Part shown: in pieces, positions 43,351-51,632 of the stretch
How positions within the stretch are numbered: position 1 is the stretch's first letter
Layout of the letters: the number at the start of each line of letters is the position of its first letter
Assembly (NCBI GenBank): GCA_014218215.1
Contig: CP043652.1
Location: 2,108,001-2,172,000 of the forward strand
Direction of reading: 5' to 3'
Length of the DNA: 64,000 nt
Source: Geodermatophilaceae bacterium NBWT11
Lineage (GTDB): Bacteria; Actinomycetota; Actinomycetes; Mycobacteriales; Geodermatophilaceae
Translations under genes and position numbers: made by a program
The notes under the pieces: generated by a model
The model's database searches: none
What the model saw: only the letters and a program-made list of their open reading frames with translations
Told to the model about the DNA's origin: nothing

Positions 43351-45537
43351 GTGGGTTCTGCACACACCCGGCTCGGACGGGCCGGCGACGCGGTCTCCGA
43401 GGAGCTGGTCGAGGCCGCCGAGGCGGCCCTGGCCGGGCCGTCGGGGGGATCCGCGGTGCTGCCGCGGGTGGTGGGCGAGGCCCCCGTCGCGGTGCTGCTC
43501 ATCGACCGCGGCACGGGCGAGGTCACCTACGGCAACACCGCCGCCCTCCGCCTGGCCGGTGACCTCGAGCTGCCGCTGGGCACCGACGCCTGGGCCGATG
43601 CCGTGGGGCTCACCGACCTCGACGGCCACCCGCTCTCGGGCACCGACGGGCCGCTCTCGGCCATCGCCACCGGGCTCCCGGTCGCCGGCGAGGCCGTGCG
43701 GGCACCGGGGGCCGACGGCGGCCCGGAGCAGGTGCTGTGGGTGACCGGTTTCCCGCTGGGCCCCGGGGTGGACGGGCTGGACCTCTCCCTCGTCGTCCTG
43801 CTGGCCGTGGACGAGGGGCCCGACGCGGCGACCGGCCTGGTGCTGCAGTCCCTGCGCGACCGGGCGGTCGTCGCCACCGACATCTGCTTCACCATCTCCG
43901 ATCCCCGCCGCCCGGGGAACCCCCTGGTGTGGGTCAACCCCTCGTTCACCCGGGTCACCGGGTACAGCGCGGAGGAGGCGCTGGGCCGCAACTGCAGCTT
44001 CCTGCAGGGCCCGGCCACCGACCCCGCGGTGGTCGCCGAGATCCGGGCCGGGATCGCGGCCCGCCGGCAGACCACGGTCACCCTGCTCAACCACCGCAAG
44101 GACGGCACCGCGTTCTGGAACCAGCTGTCGATCTCCCCGGTGTTCGACCGGATCGGTGAGCTGACCGGCTTCGTCGGCGTGCAGTCCGACGTGACGGCCC
44201 GGGTGCTGCTGGAGGCCGAGCGGGCGGCCGCGCACGCAGCGGAGCGGACGGCCCGCCGGGACGCCGAGGCCGCCCAGGAGCGGCTGCGCCTGATGGCCGA
44301 GGCCACCACGCTGCTGGCCGGCACCCTGGACACCGGGGAGCTGCTCGACCGCCTCGCCGGACTCTGCGTCCCGTCGCTGGCCGACTGGGTGTTCATCGCC
44401 CGGCTGGACGGCGACGGGGTGGTGGACGAGGTCGTGGTGCACCACACCGGTGGCGACCCGGCGCACCTGCAGGACGTGCGCTCGGCCTTCCTGGGCCGGC
44501 ACCTGCCCGAGTCGTCCCCGGCGTACGAGGCGGTGCGCACCGGGGGGCCGGTGGTCGTCCGCGACCTCCGGCCCGAGACGCTGCAGCCCTTCTCCCGCGG
44601 CCTGGACCCCCGGATGCTCGCCGAGCTGGGCACCCGGTCGCTGCTCGCCGTCCCGTTGCCGGCGCGCGGGGGCACCCGCGGGGTGATGACCCTGGTGCGG
44701 GCGATCGACGACGGCTTCTCCGCCAGCGACGTCGGTCTGGCCGTCGACCTGGGCACCCGGGCCGGACTCGCGCTGGACAACGCGCGGCTCTACGAGCAGG
44801 AGGCGTCGGTGGCCGAGGCCCTGCAGCGCTCCCTCCTGCCCGAGCTGCCGGCCATCGACGGCGTCACCGGGGCTGCGCACTACACCAGCGCCTCGGCCGC
44901 GGCCGCCGTCGGCGGGGACTTCTACGACCTGCTCGCGCTGCCCGGCGACCGGATCGGCATGGTCATCGGCGACGTGGCCGGACACGACCTGAACGCCGCG
45001 GCGACGATGGGGCAGCTCCGAGGCCTGCTCCGGGCCGGGTGCTGGGACCTCGACGCCCCCGACCCCGCCGTCGTCCTGGGTCGGGTCGACCGTCTGCTCG
45101 ACGTGCTCGACGTCCCGGGGCTGGCCACCACCGTGCTGCTGCGGGCCGACCGACCGGCCGACGGCGGGCCGTGGCGGGTGGAGTGCTCGAACGCCGGCCA
45201 CCCGCCGGTGCTGGTGCGCGGCCCGGACGGGTCGGTGCGGCCGCTCACCGAGGAGCACGACCTGCTGCTGGGCGCCGCGCCGCAGGCCCGGCGCCGCACC
45301 GCGGTGGTCGAGGTGGAGCCCGGCAGCCTGCTCATCGGCTTCACCGACGGGCTCATCGAGCAGCCCGGCGCCGGCGGCGGGCCGGCCCGGGACGTCGACT
45401 CGGGCACCGCAGCGCTGGTCGGGCTGCTCGCCGGGCTGCCGGTGGGTCTGCCCGCGCCGGACGTGTGCGAGGCGATGACCGCGCTGGTCTCCGCCCGGCT
45501 GGACGACGTGGCCTGCCTCGTCGTCGCCCTGCACTGA
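43351..45537 (+). CDS. LOV-GAF-SpoIIE phosphatase, candidate blue-light sensor
   Basis: A 728-residue protein. An N-terminal PAS-like segment is followed by a LOV domain (about 168-280). GRNCSFLQG carries the photoreactive Cys at residue 215, and NHRKDGTAFWNQLSISP with FVGVQSDVT provides the flavin-contacting Asn and Gln. A coiled linker and a GAF domain (about 314-480) follow. The SpoIIE PP2C domain (about 490-728) has metal motifs GGDFYDL, IGDVAGHD, NAGHPPV, FTDGLIE and LDDVACL. LOV domains bind FMN and form a Cys adduct in blue light, so light may switch phosphatase activity toward a STAS protein. GTG 43351 is set by the TACCAT promoter. Confidence 0.95.
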   Translation: MGSAHTRLGRAGDAVSEELVEAAEAALAGPSGGSAVLPRVVGEAPVAVLLIDRGTGEVTYGNTAALRLAGDLELPLGTDAWADAVGLTDLDGHPLSGTDGPLSAIATGLPVAGEAVRAPGADGGPEQVLWVTGFPLGPGVDGLDLSLVVLLAVDEGPDAATGLVLQSLRDRAVVATDICFTISDPRRPGNPLVWVNPSFTRVTGYSAEEALGRNCSFLQGPATDPAVVAEIRAGIAARRQTTVTLLNHRKDGTAFWNQLSISPVFDRIGELTGFVGVQSDVTARVLLEAERAAAHAAERTARRDAEAAQERLRLMAEATTLLAGTLDTGELLDRLAGLCVPSLADWVFIARLDGDGVVDEVVVHHTGGDPAHLQDVRSAFLGRHLPESSPAYEAVRTGGPVVVRDLRPETLQPFSRGLDPRMLAELGTRSLLAVPLPARGGTRGVMTLVRAIDDGFSASDVGLAVDLGTRAGLALDNARLYEQEASVAEALQRSLLPELPAIDGVTGAAHYTSASAAAAVGGDFYDLLALPGDRIGMVIGDVAGHDLNAAATMGQLRGLLRAGCWDLDAPDPAVVLGRVDRLLDVLDVPGLATTVLLRADRPADGGPWRVECSNAGHPPVLVRGPDGSVRPLTEEHDLLLGAAPQARRRTAVVEVEPGSLLIGFTDGLIEQPGAGGGPARDVDSGTAALVGLLAGLPVGLPAPDVCEAMTALVSARLDDVACLVVALH

Positions 45538-45561
45538 CCTTCAGGCCTTCAGGCCTTCAGG
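45538..45561. repeat. three tandem CCTTCAGG units with stops in all minus frames
   Basis: CCTTCAGG occurs three times in a row. Because the unit is 8 bases, the minus-strand TGA (TCA at 45541, 45549 and 45557) falls in all three frames. It sits between two convergent genes and contains the ATPase stop. Confidence 0.8.
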
Positions 45562-46033
45562 CGCGGGTGGACCTCGGGGCCGGGGTGGCACCGGGGACGC
45601 CGACGCCGGAGGTGAGCTGGGCCCACACGTGCTTGCGGTCCTGACCCACGGCGTAGCCGTAGTGGGCCGACAGCTGGGCCACCATCGGCAGGCCCATGCC
45701 GCCCAGCGCCGGGTCGCGGTCGACCGCGGGCACCGGCGGACGGTCGGGGGCCTCGTCGGACAGGGTCAGCAGCCAGCCGTCGCGGGTGGCCACGATGACG
45801 GCCTCGACGGCGCCGCCGCCGTGCCGCAGCGCGTTGGAGGCCAGCTCCTCGAAGGCCAGCAGCAGGCCCTCGCGGGCGTCCTCGGTGGAGGACGAGGTGA
45901 GGGAGGGGTGCGCCAGCCGCGCCCGCAGGTCCATCCGGACCCGGGAGGCGTCGTGCACGCTGGGCAGCTGCCACCGCCAGACGTCGCCGACGATGTCGGG
46001 CACCGGCGCAGCCGGCCAGGCGTCCTGGTTCAC
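45557..46033 (-). CDS. RsbW-like ATP-binding protein (HATPase_c_2)
   Basis: A 158-residue GHKL ATPase of the anti-sigma kind. The N box is FEELASNALRHGGG, the D box TLSDEAPDRPPV and the G box GGMGLPMVAQLS. Such proteins bind a sigma factor or phosphorylate a STAS partner. GTG 46033 is preceded by GGGGAGGA with good spacing. It is convergent with the LOV phosphatase gene and close to the STAS gene at 50.3 kb. No sigma factor gene is present in this window. Confidence 0.88.
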   Translation of the reverse strand: MNQDAWPAAPVPDIVGDVWRWQLPSVHDASRVRMDLRARLAHPSLTSSSTEDAREGLLLAFEELASNALRHGGGAVEAVIVATRDGWLLTLSDEAPDRPPVPAVDRDPALGGMGLPMVAQLSAHYGYAVGQDRKHVWAQLTSGVGVPGATPAPRSTRA

Positions 46034-46224
46034 CGTCGGTCCTCCCCGGATGTCGTGGTCCGACGGGCCGTGCCGACCCGGTGACGGCTGGTGCGCACGT
46101 TCACGGGGCCTCCACTGCTCGAAGGGCGGTCGTCGTCCATGGTGCGGGACGGCGCAGCTCCCCGCACGGGGGAGCCGGTCCTCAGGAGGTGCTGGGCGCT
46201 CCGTGGACCGGGATGATCCCCGGG

Positions 46225-47940
46225 GTGACCCCCCGCAGCACGGCCGTGCCCGGTCAGGACGTCGTGGACCTGCCGACGGCCCTGGAGCAGCTGCGCGACC
46301 GGGTGGCGGCCGTCCCGCTGGTGCTGGCCACCCCCGGTCGGGACGCCGCCGACCGCACCGCCCGGTCGGTCGTCGACCAGGTCACCGACCACCTGCTGCC
46401 CCGGGTGCGCGACATGGACGCCCCGCTGCTCACCGTGGTCGGCGGCTCGACCGGGGCCGGCAAGTCGACGCTGGTCAACAGCCTGCTCGGCGCCACGGTG
46501 ACCACCCCCGGGGTGCTGCGCCCCACCACCCGCTCACCGGTGCTGGTCTGCGCCCCGGCCGACCGCGCCGCGTTCGCCGACGACCGGGTGCTGCCCGGCC
46601 TGGCCCGCACCACCGGGGGCTCCGGCGGCCCGGGGACGCTGCAGCTGGTGGTCACCGACGCGCTGCCGGCCGGCCTGGCCCTGGTGGACGCCCCCGATGT
46701 GGACAGCGTGGTGGAGGCCAACCGCGACCTCGCCGGGCAGCTGCTGTCCGCCGCCGACCTCTGGGTCTTCGTCACCACCGCGTCCCGGTACGCCGACGCC
46801 GTGCCGTGGGACCTGCTGCGCACGGCCGCGGAACGGGGGACGGCGCTGGCCGTGGTGCTGGACCGGGTGCCCCCGGAGGCCGTGCGGGAGGTGGCCGAGG
46901 ACCTGCACGGGATGCTCGGGCGGGCCGGCCTCGCGCAGGCGGCGTTGTGGGTGGTCGAGGAGCGACCGTTGGTCGACGGGTTCCTGCCCGAGGACCAGGT
47001 CGCCCCGCTGCGGTCCTGGCTGCACGGCCTCGCCGCGGACGCCGGGGCCCGGGCCGCCGTCGTCCGGCAGACCCTGGTCGGTGCGCTGGCCAGCCTGGAC
47101 GAGCGGGTGGCGGTGGTGGGTGTCGCGGCCCAGGAGCAGGCCGCGGCGGCCGGGGCCCTGGCCGCCGCCGCCGACACGGCCTACCGGCGCGCGGAGGAGG
47201 CGGTGGACGAGGGCGTGCGCAGCGGCACCCTGCTCCGTGGGGAGGTGCTGGCCCGCTGGCAGGAGTTCGTCGGCACCGGGGAGTGGATGCGCAGCCTGCA
47301 GGCCGGGATCGGCCGGCTGCGCGACCGGGTCACCGCGGCGTTCACCGGGAAGGCGACCCCGGCCGAGGACCTGCAGGTGGCGCTGGAGTCCAGCGTGGAG
47401 CACCTGCTGCGGGCCTCGGCCGACGAGGCGGCCGAGCGCACCGTCACCTCCTGGCGCGGGCTGCCCGGCGGGGCCGCGCTGGTGGCCGGCCGGGAGCGCG
47501 AGCTGGGCACCGTCACCCCCGGCTTCACCGAGGCCGCCGCCGACGAGGTGCGCGGGTGGCAGGGCGCCGTCCTCGGGCTGGTGCGTGACGAGGGGGCCGG
47601 CAAGCGCTCCCGGGCGCGGCTGCTGTCCTGGGGCGTCAACGGTGCCGGTGCCGTGGTCATGGTCGCGGTGTTCGCGCAGACCGCCGGACTCTCCGGGGCC
47701 GAGGTCGCGGTCGCCGGCGGGACGACGGTGGTCGGCCAGCGGGTGCTGGAGGCCGTGTTCGGCGACGCCGCCATCCGCCAGCTCGCCGACCGGGCCCGCA
47801 CCGACCTCGACGCCCGGGCGGCCCGGTTGCTCCACGTGGAACACGACCGCTTCGTCGCCCTGCTGGAGCCCGCCGCGACCCCGGCGGACGCCGAGGAGCT
47901 GCGCGCCGCGGTCGCCGTGCTGGCCCGGGCCCGCTCGTGA
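46225..47940 (+). CDS. dynamin-like GTPase, first of pair
   Basis: A 571-residue GTPase. P-loop GGSTGAGKSTLVNSLLG is at residue 73, followed by PTTRSPVLV (G2 Thr) and LVDAPDVDS (G3). The G4 NKxD motif is degenerate (VVLDRVPPE). A long helical region (about 270-460) follows, with one hydrophobic stretch (VNGAGAVVMVAVFAQ). GTG 46225 is preferred over ATG 46213 because GATGAT (46212-46217) lies seven bases before it. It is coupled by GTGA to the second GTPase, as in actinobacterial dynamin pairs such as Streptomyces DynA/DynB, which act at the cell division membrane. A parS-like site lies inside (47828). Confidence 0.85.
   Translation: MTPRSTAVPGQDVVDLPTALEQLRDRVAAVPLVLATPGRDAADRTARSVVDQVTDHLLPRVRDMDAPLLTVVGGSTGAGKSTLVNSLLGATVTTPGVLRPTTRSPVLVCAPADRAAFADDRVLPGLARTTGGSGGPGTLQLVVTDALPAGLALVDAPDVDSVVEANRDLAGQLLSAADLWVFVTTASRYADAVPWDLLRTAAERGTALAVVLDRVPPEAVREVAEDLHGMLGRAGLAQAALWVVEERPLVDGFLPEDQVAPLRSWLHGLAADAGARAAVVRQTLVGALASLDERVAVVGVAAQEQAAAAGALAAAADTAYRRAEEAVDEGVRSGTLLRGEVLARWQEFVGTGEWMRSLQAGIGRLRDRVTAAFTGKATPAEDLQVALESSVEHLLRASADEAAERTVTSWRGLPGGAALVAGRERELGTVTPGFTEAAADEVRGWQGAVLGLVRDEGAGKRSRARLLSWGVNGAGAVVMVAVFAQTAGLSGAEVAVAGGTTVVGQRVLEAVFGDAAIRQLADRARTDLDARAARLLHVEHDRFVALLEPAATPADAEELRAAVAVLARARS
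47828..47843. other. parS-like site inside the first GTPase gene
   Basis: TGCTCCACGTGGAACA matches the 16-bp parS consensus TGTTCCACGTGGAACA at 15 of 16 positions. It is the closest match of the three in this window. Confidence 0.75.
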
Positions 47941-49502
47941 GCCGCCGCGAGCTGTCCCTGGCCGACCGGCTGACCGCGCTGCGCGAGGCGGTCGAGGTCG
48001 CCGACGGCCGGCTCGAGGTGCCCGAGGTCGGCAGGGCCCGCGCCCTGCTGGCCAAGGCCGGGGCCCGGCAGGCGCTGGGCGACGCGACCGTCGTCGCGTT
48101 GGCCGGGGCCACCGGCAGCGGGAAGTCCACCCTGTTCAACGCGCTCAGCGGCAGCGAGGTCAGCACCCCCGGGGTGCGCCGGCCCACCACCGGCGTCGCG
48201 CACGCCACGGTCTGGGGGGAGGGTGCCGACGGGCTGCTCGACTGGCTCGAGGTGCCCCGCCGGCACCGGCACGCCCCAGACCCGGCGCTGGACGGGTTGG
48301 TGCTGCTCGACCTGCCCGACCACGACAGCGTGCGCCTGGAGCACCGGCTGGAGGTCGACCGGCTGGTCGAGCTGGTCGACGTGCTCGTGTGGGTGCTCGA
48401 CCCGGAGAAGTACGCCGACGCCGCGGTCCACGACCGGTACCTGAAGCCCCTGGCCGGGCACGCCGGCACCCTGCTCGTGGTGCTCAACCAGGTCGACCGG
48501 CTCACCGACGAGGCCGCCGCGGCCTGCCTGACCGACCTGCGCCGGCTGCTGGACGCCGAGGGGCTGGCCGGCACCGAGGTGGTCGCGGCCAGCGGACGCA
48601 CCGGTCAGGGCCTGCCCGAGCTCGTCGACCGGCTGACCCGCCGGGTCGCTGCCCGCCGGGCCGCCGCGGAACGGCTGACCGCCGACGTGCGCGGGGCGGC
48701 CCGCGGCCTGGCCGAGCACTGCGGGACGGCGGGGGAGACGTCGCGGGCCGACCGGGAGGTGCTCACCCGCGCCCTCGGCGACGCGGCCGGGGTGCCGGCG
48801 ATCACCGCTGCGGTGGAGCGCTCGACCACGAAGGCGGGGACAGCGGCGACGGGGTGGCCCGTCGTCCGGTGGGTCGGCAAGCTCCGCCCGGACCCGTTGA
48901 AGCGGCTGCACCTGGGCAACGCCGACAGCCGCAGCTCGCTGCCCGAGGCCGGGGCGGTGCAGCTGGCCGGGGTGGCCACCGCGGTGCGCCGGGCCCGGGA
49001 CTCCGCGGGCGAGGGCCTGCCGGTGGCCTGGACCGACGACCTGCGGCGCACCGTCGAGGTGCACTCCGACCGGCTGGGCGACCGGCTCGACCGCGCGGTC
49101 ACGGGCACCGACCTGGGCTCCGAGCGCACCCCGGTCTGGCAACGGGTCGTCGGCGGGCTCCAGTGGCTGCTCGCCGCGGCCGCCCTGGTCGGGGTGCTCT
49201 GGCTGCTGGGCCTGGTGGTCCTCGGGTGGCTGCAGCTGGACGACGTCGTGCCGCTGCCGCGGGTGGAGGGCCTGCCGGTGCCCACGCTGCTGCTGGTCGG
49301 CGGGTTGCTGGCCGGTGCGTTGCTCGCCCTGCTGGTACGACCGTTCGTCGCGCTCCGGGCCCGACGCCGGGCCCGCCGGGCGCGGAAGCGGTTGGACACC
49401 GCGGTGGCCGCGGTCGCTCAGGCCGAGGTGCTCGACCCGCTGGCCGAGACGACCGCCGACCACGCGCGCTTCTGCGCCGCGGTCACCCGCGCCGGCAGCT
49501 GA
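47937..49502 (+). CDS. dynamin-like GTPase, second of pair (two TM helices)
   Basis: A 521-residue GTPase. P-loop GATGSGKSTLFNALSG is at about residue 58, with PTTGVAHATVW (G2), LLDLPDHDS (G3) and LNQVDRL (G4) all present. A helical region leads to two transmembrane helices (about 400-425 and 440-465) and a basic cytoplasmic tail (RARRRARRARKRL). GTG 47937 overlaps the first GTPase stop, so equal synthesis is likely. Such pairs remodel membranes. A bidirectional hairpin overlaps its stop. Confidence 0.86.
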   Translation: MSRRELSLADRLTALREAVEVADGRLEVPEVGRARALLAKAGARQALGDATVVALAGATGSGKSTLFNALSGSEVSTPGVRRPTTGVAHATVWGEGADGLLDWLEVPRRHRHAPDPALDGLVLLDLPDHDSVRLEHRLEVDRLVELVDVLVWVLDPEKYADAAVHDRYLKPLAGHAGTLLVVLNQVDRLTDEAAAACLTDLRRLLDAEGLAGTEVVAASGRTGQGLPELVDRLTRRVAARRAAAERLTADVRGAARGLAEHCGTAGETSRADREVLTRALGDAAGVPAITAAVERSTTKAGTAATGWPVVRWVGKLRPDPLKRLHLGNADSRSSLPEAGAVQLAGVATAVRRARDSAGEGLPVAWTDDLRRTVEVHSDRLGDRLDRAVTGTDLGSERTPVWQRVVGGLQWLLAAAALVGVLWLLGLVVLGWLQLDDVVPLPRVEGLPVPTLLLVGGLLAGALLALLVRPFVALRARRRARRARKRLDTAVAAVAQAEVLDPLAETTADHARFCAAVTRAGS

Positions 49503-49518
49503 CCTGCCGGCGCGGGTG
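49484..49518. terminator. bidirectional terminator overlapping the GTPase stop
   Basis: CACCCGCGCCGGCAG (49484-49498) and its perfect complement at 49504-49518 enclose the loop CTGAC, which holds the stop codon. It serves the convergent GTPase and PEP-mutase-family genes. Confidence 0.7.
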
Positions 49519-49523
49519 GTCGC

Positions 49524-50300
49524 TCAGTTGAGCGGCCGGACCCCGTCGGGCAGGTTGCCGCCGGCGATCGCGTCGGTGGCGAAGTCGGCGAACGCGGTGA
49601 GCGCCAGGCGCTGGGTCCACGGGCCGAAGGACACCCGGGCCACGCCGAGCTCGGCGAGCCGGGCCTGGGGCAGCGAGCCCGGGACGTTGATGACCGAGAC
49701 CCGGCGCTCGCCGATGCCCTCGACCAGCTGCACCACGGTGGGCTCGTCGAGCAGGCCGGGCACGAACACGCAGGAGGCCCCGGCCTCCAGGAAGGCCCTC
49801 CCGCGCTCGATCGCGTCGGCGACGACGTCGGCCCTCGGACGGTCGCCGGCCTTGACGAAGGCGTCGGTGCGGGCGTTGAGCACGAAGGGCACGCCCTCGG
49901 CCTCACCGGCGGCGACCACGGCGCGGACGGCGGCCACGGCCTGCTCCAGCGGCTTCATCTGGTCCTCGAGGTTGGCGCCCACGATGCCGACGCCGATGGC
50001 CTTGCGGGTGGTCTCGCCGGCGTCGCCGTAGCCGCCCTCGAGGTCGGCCGACACCGGCACGGACACGGCGGCGGCGATCCGGCCCACGGCCTCGATCATG
50101 GTGTCCACCGGGATGTTCTCCCCGTCGGCGTAGCCGTACGAGGCGGCGATCGAGTGGCTGGCGGTGGCCAGCGCCCTCGTGCCGGGCAGGTCGGCCACCA
50201 CGGTCGCGGTGATCACGTCCCAGACGTTGACGACGGTCAGCAGCTCGGGGTCGGTGTGCAGGCGGAGGAGCTCCGCGGCCTTCTCGGCGTTCGTGGGCAT
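49524..50300 (-). CDS. isocitrate lyase/PEP mutase family protein
   Basis: A 258-residue (beta/alpha)8 enzyme of the ICL/PEPM superfamily. SADLEGGYGD supplies metal-binding acids, VGANLEDQ the next, and VLNARTDAF the substrate-side residues. It lacks the KKCGH motif of true isocitrate lyase. Relatives include oxaloacetate hydrolases and 2-methylisocitrate lyase-like enzymes; the reaction here is unknown. ATG 50300 is the only sensible start. It is convergent with the GTPase gene and lies close behind the STAS gene on the same strand. Confidence 0.85.
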   Translation of the reverse strand: MPTNAEKAAELLRLHTDPELLTVVNVWDVITATVVADLPGTRALATASHSIAASYGYADGENIPVDTMIEAVGRIAAAVSVPVSADLEGGYGDAGETTRKAIGVGIVGANLEDQMKPLEQAVAAVRAVVAAGEAEGVPFVLNARTDAFVKAGDRPRADVVADAIERGRAFLEAGASCVFVPGLLDEPTVVQLVEGIGERRVSVINVPGSLPQARLAELGVARVSFGPWTQRLALTAFADFATDAIAGGNLPDGVRPLN

Positions 50301-50308
50301 GCCTCCAG

Positions 50309-50734
50309 TCAATCCGAGACCTGGGCGGACGGCCCGTCGGCGGGCGGCACCGCGGGCCCGGTGCGGTCCTCGGGGGGCACGGAGTGCGCGGGCATCCCGC
50401 TGACGTCGAGCTGCTGCAGGAGACCGGTGAGCTCCAGCGGCCCGGTGACGATCCGGCTGGTGGCGACCACCCGCACCCGCTTGCCCGCGGCCTCCGGGTG
50501 CTGGCTGAGCCAGACCAGCGCCGTCACCCCGGCGGAGCCGAAGAAGTGCACCGCGGAGAGGTCGACGGTGAGCACGTCGTCGGCCTCGCGCAGCGCGGTG
50601 AGCAGGTCGTGCTGCAGGGCCGGGTTGTAGGCGGAGTCCAGCACCCCGGTGACCGCGGCGACGAGGTCGCCCTCGGTGCCGGGGTGCGTGGACACCGTGT
50701 AGGGGACGTCGTGGGCGTGGTCGTGCACGGTCAT
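50309..50734 (-). CDS. STAS-domain protein (anti-anti-sigma-like)
   Basis: A 141-residue protein whose STAS domain covers residues about 5-105. LTVDLSAVHFFGSAGVTALVW carries the usual phosphorylatable Ser position (GSAG). The C-terminal 30 residues are disordered. It fits the RsbV role, binding an anti-sigma ATPase when dephosphorylated by a SpoIIE phosphatase. The likely partners are at 45.6 and 43.4 kb. The gene stands 8 bases before the PEP-mutase-family gene. Confidence 0.88.
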   Translation of the reverse strand: MTVHDHAHDVPYTVSTHPGTEGDLVAAVTGVLDSAYNPALQHDLLTALREADDVLTVDLSAVHFFGSAGVTALVWLSQHPEAAGKRVRVVATSRIVTGPLELTGLLQQLDVSGMPAHSVPPEDRTGPAVPPADGPSAQVSD

Positions 50735-50874
50735 GTCGGGCTCCTCTGCTCGCCCTCTTCCTCACCGCTGGCGGCGGGTCCGAAACGCGCTGGTCGGACG
50801 CCTTCGTGACGGCATCGTGATCTCCACGGGGTCGACAGGTGGGGCTGGTGTGGCACGGTGGAACGCAGTCGAAA

Positions 50875-50963
50875 CGGACCGGGTGCGTACTGCACCGGTC
50901 CGGCAGCGGGGGCAGCCGACACGGTTCTCCGTCGCGTCCGGGCCACCCCGACCGGGGTGGCCC
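50875..50963 (+). promoter_or_regulatory. structured leader with two hairpins before the OpuC operon
   Basis: Hairpin 1 (50875-50902) pairs CGGACCGG and TGC with GCA and CCGGTCCG, with one bulged G and the loop GTACT. Hairpin 2 (50940-50963) pairs GGGCCACCCC with GGGGTGGCCC around GACC. It ends 11 bases before the AGGAGG ribosome site. The two stems suggest attenuation or a structured 5' leader in the 256-bp gap. Confidence 0.5.
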
Positions 50964-50990
50964 TCCCGAGGACCGAGGAGGTGGACCCGT

Positions 50991-51632
50991 GTGTGGCAGT
51001 ACCTCGTGGACCGCCGTGAGCTGATCGCGTTCCAGGCCTACCAGCACGTCAGCCTGGTGGTGCAGTGCGTGCTGCTGGCCACCGTGCTCGCCGTCGGGCT
51101 GGCCGTGCTGGCCTACCGCAGCCCACGGATCACCAGCCTGGCCAACAGCGTCTCGGCGATCGGGCTGACCATCCCGTCGTTCGCGCTGCTGGGTCTCCTG
51201 CTGGCCCCGTTCGGCTTCGGCATCACCCCCGCGGTGATCGCCGTCGTCTTCTACGCCGCGCTGCCGGTGCTGCGCAACGCCGTGGTCGGCCTGGCCGGCG
51301 TCGACCAGTCCCTGGTCGAGTCCGCGCGGGGCATCGGGATGAGCCGGCTGACCACCCTGCGCCGCGTCGAGCTGCCCCTGGCCTGGCCGGTCATCCTGGC
51401 CGGCGTCCGGGTGTCCACCCAGATGGTCATGGGCATCGCCGCCGTCGCCGCCTACGTGCTGGGGCCCGGCCTCGGCAGCCTCATCTTCTCCGGACTCTCC
51501 CGGCTCGGTGGCGCGAACGCGCTCAACGCCACCCTCGTCGGGACCATCGCGGTCGTCCTGCTCGCCCTCGTCCTGGACGTGGTGCTCGTGCTGGTCGGCC
51601 GCCTGACCACCTCGAGGGGCATCCGTGTCTGA
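50991..51632 (+). CDS. OpuC/ProU-type permease (first)
   Basis: A 213-residue inner-membrane permease with five or six helices. The EAA-like loop VDQSLVESARGIGMSRLTTLRRVELPLAWPVILAGVR binds the ATPase. It imports compatible solutes such as glycine betaine together with the next three genes. GTG 50991 follows an AGGAGG ribosome site; the frame is open further upstream only as low-complexity sequence. The stop overlaps the ATPase gene start. Confidence 0.9.
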   Translation: MWQYLVDRRELIAFQAYQHVSLVVQCVLLATVLAVGLAVLAYRSPRITSLANSVSAIGLTIPSFALLGLLLAPFGFGITPAVIAVVFYAALPVLRNAVVGLAGVDQSLVESARGIGMSRLTTLRRVELPLAWPVILAGVRVSTQMVMGIAAVAAYVLGPGLGSLIFSGLSRLGGANALNATLVGTIAVVLLALVLDVVLVLVGRLTTSRGIRV

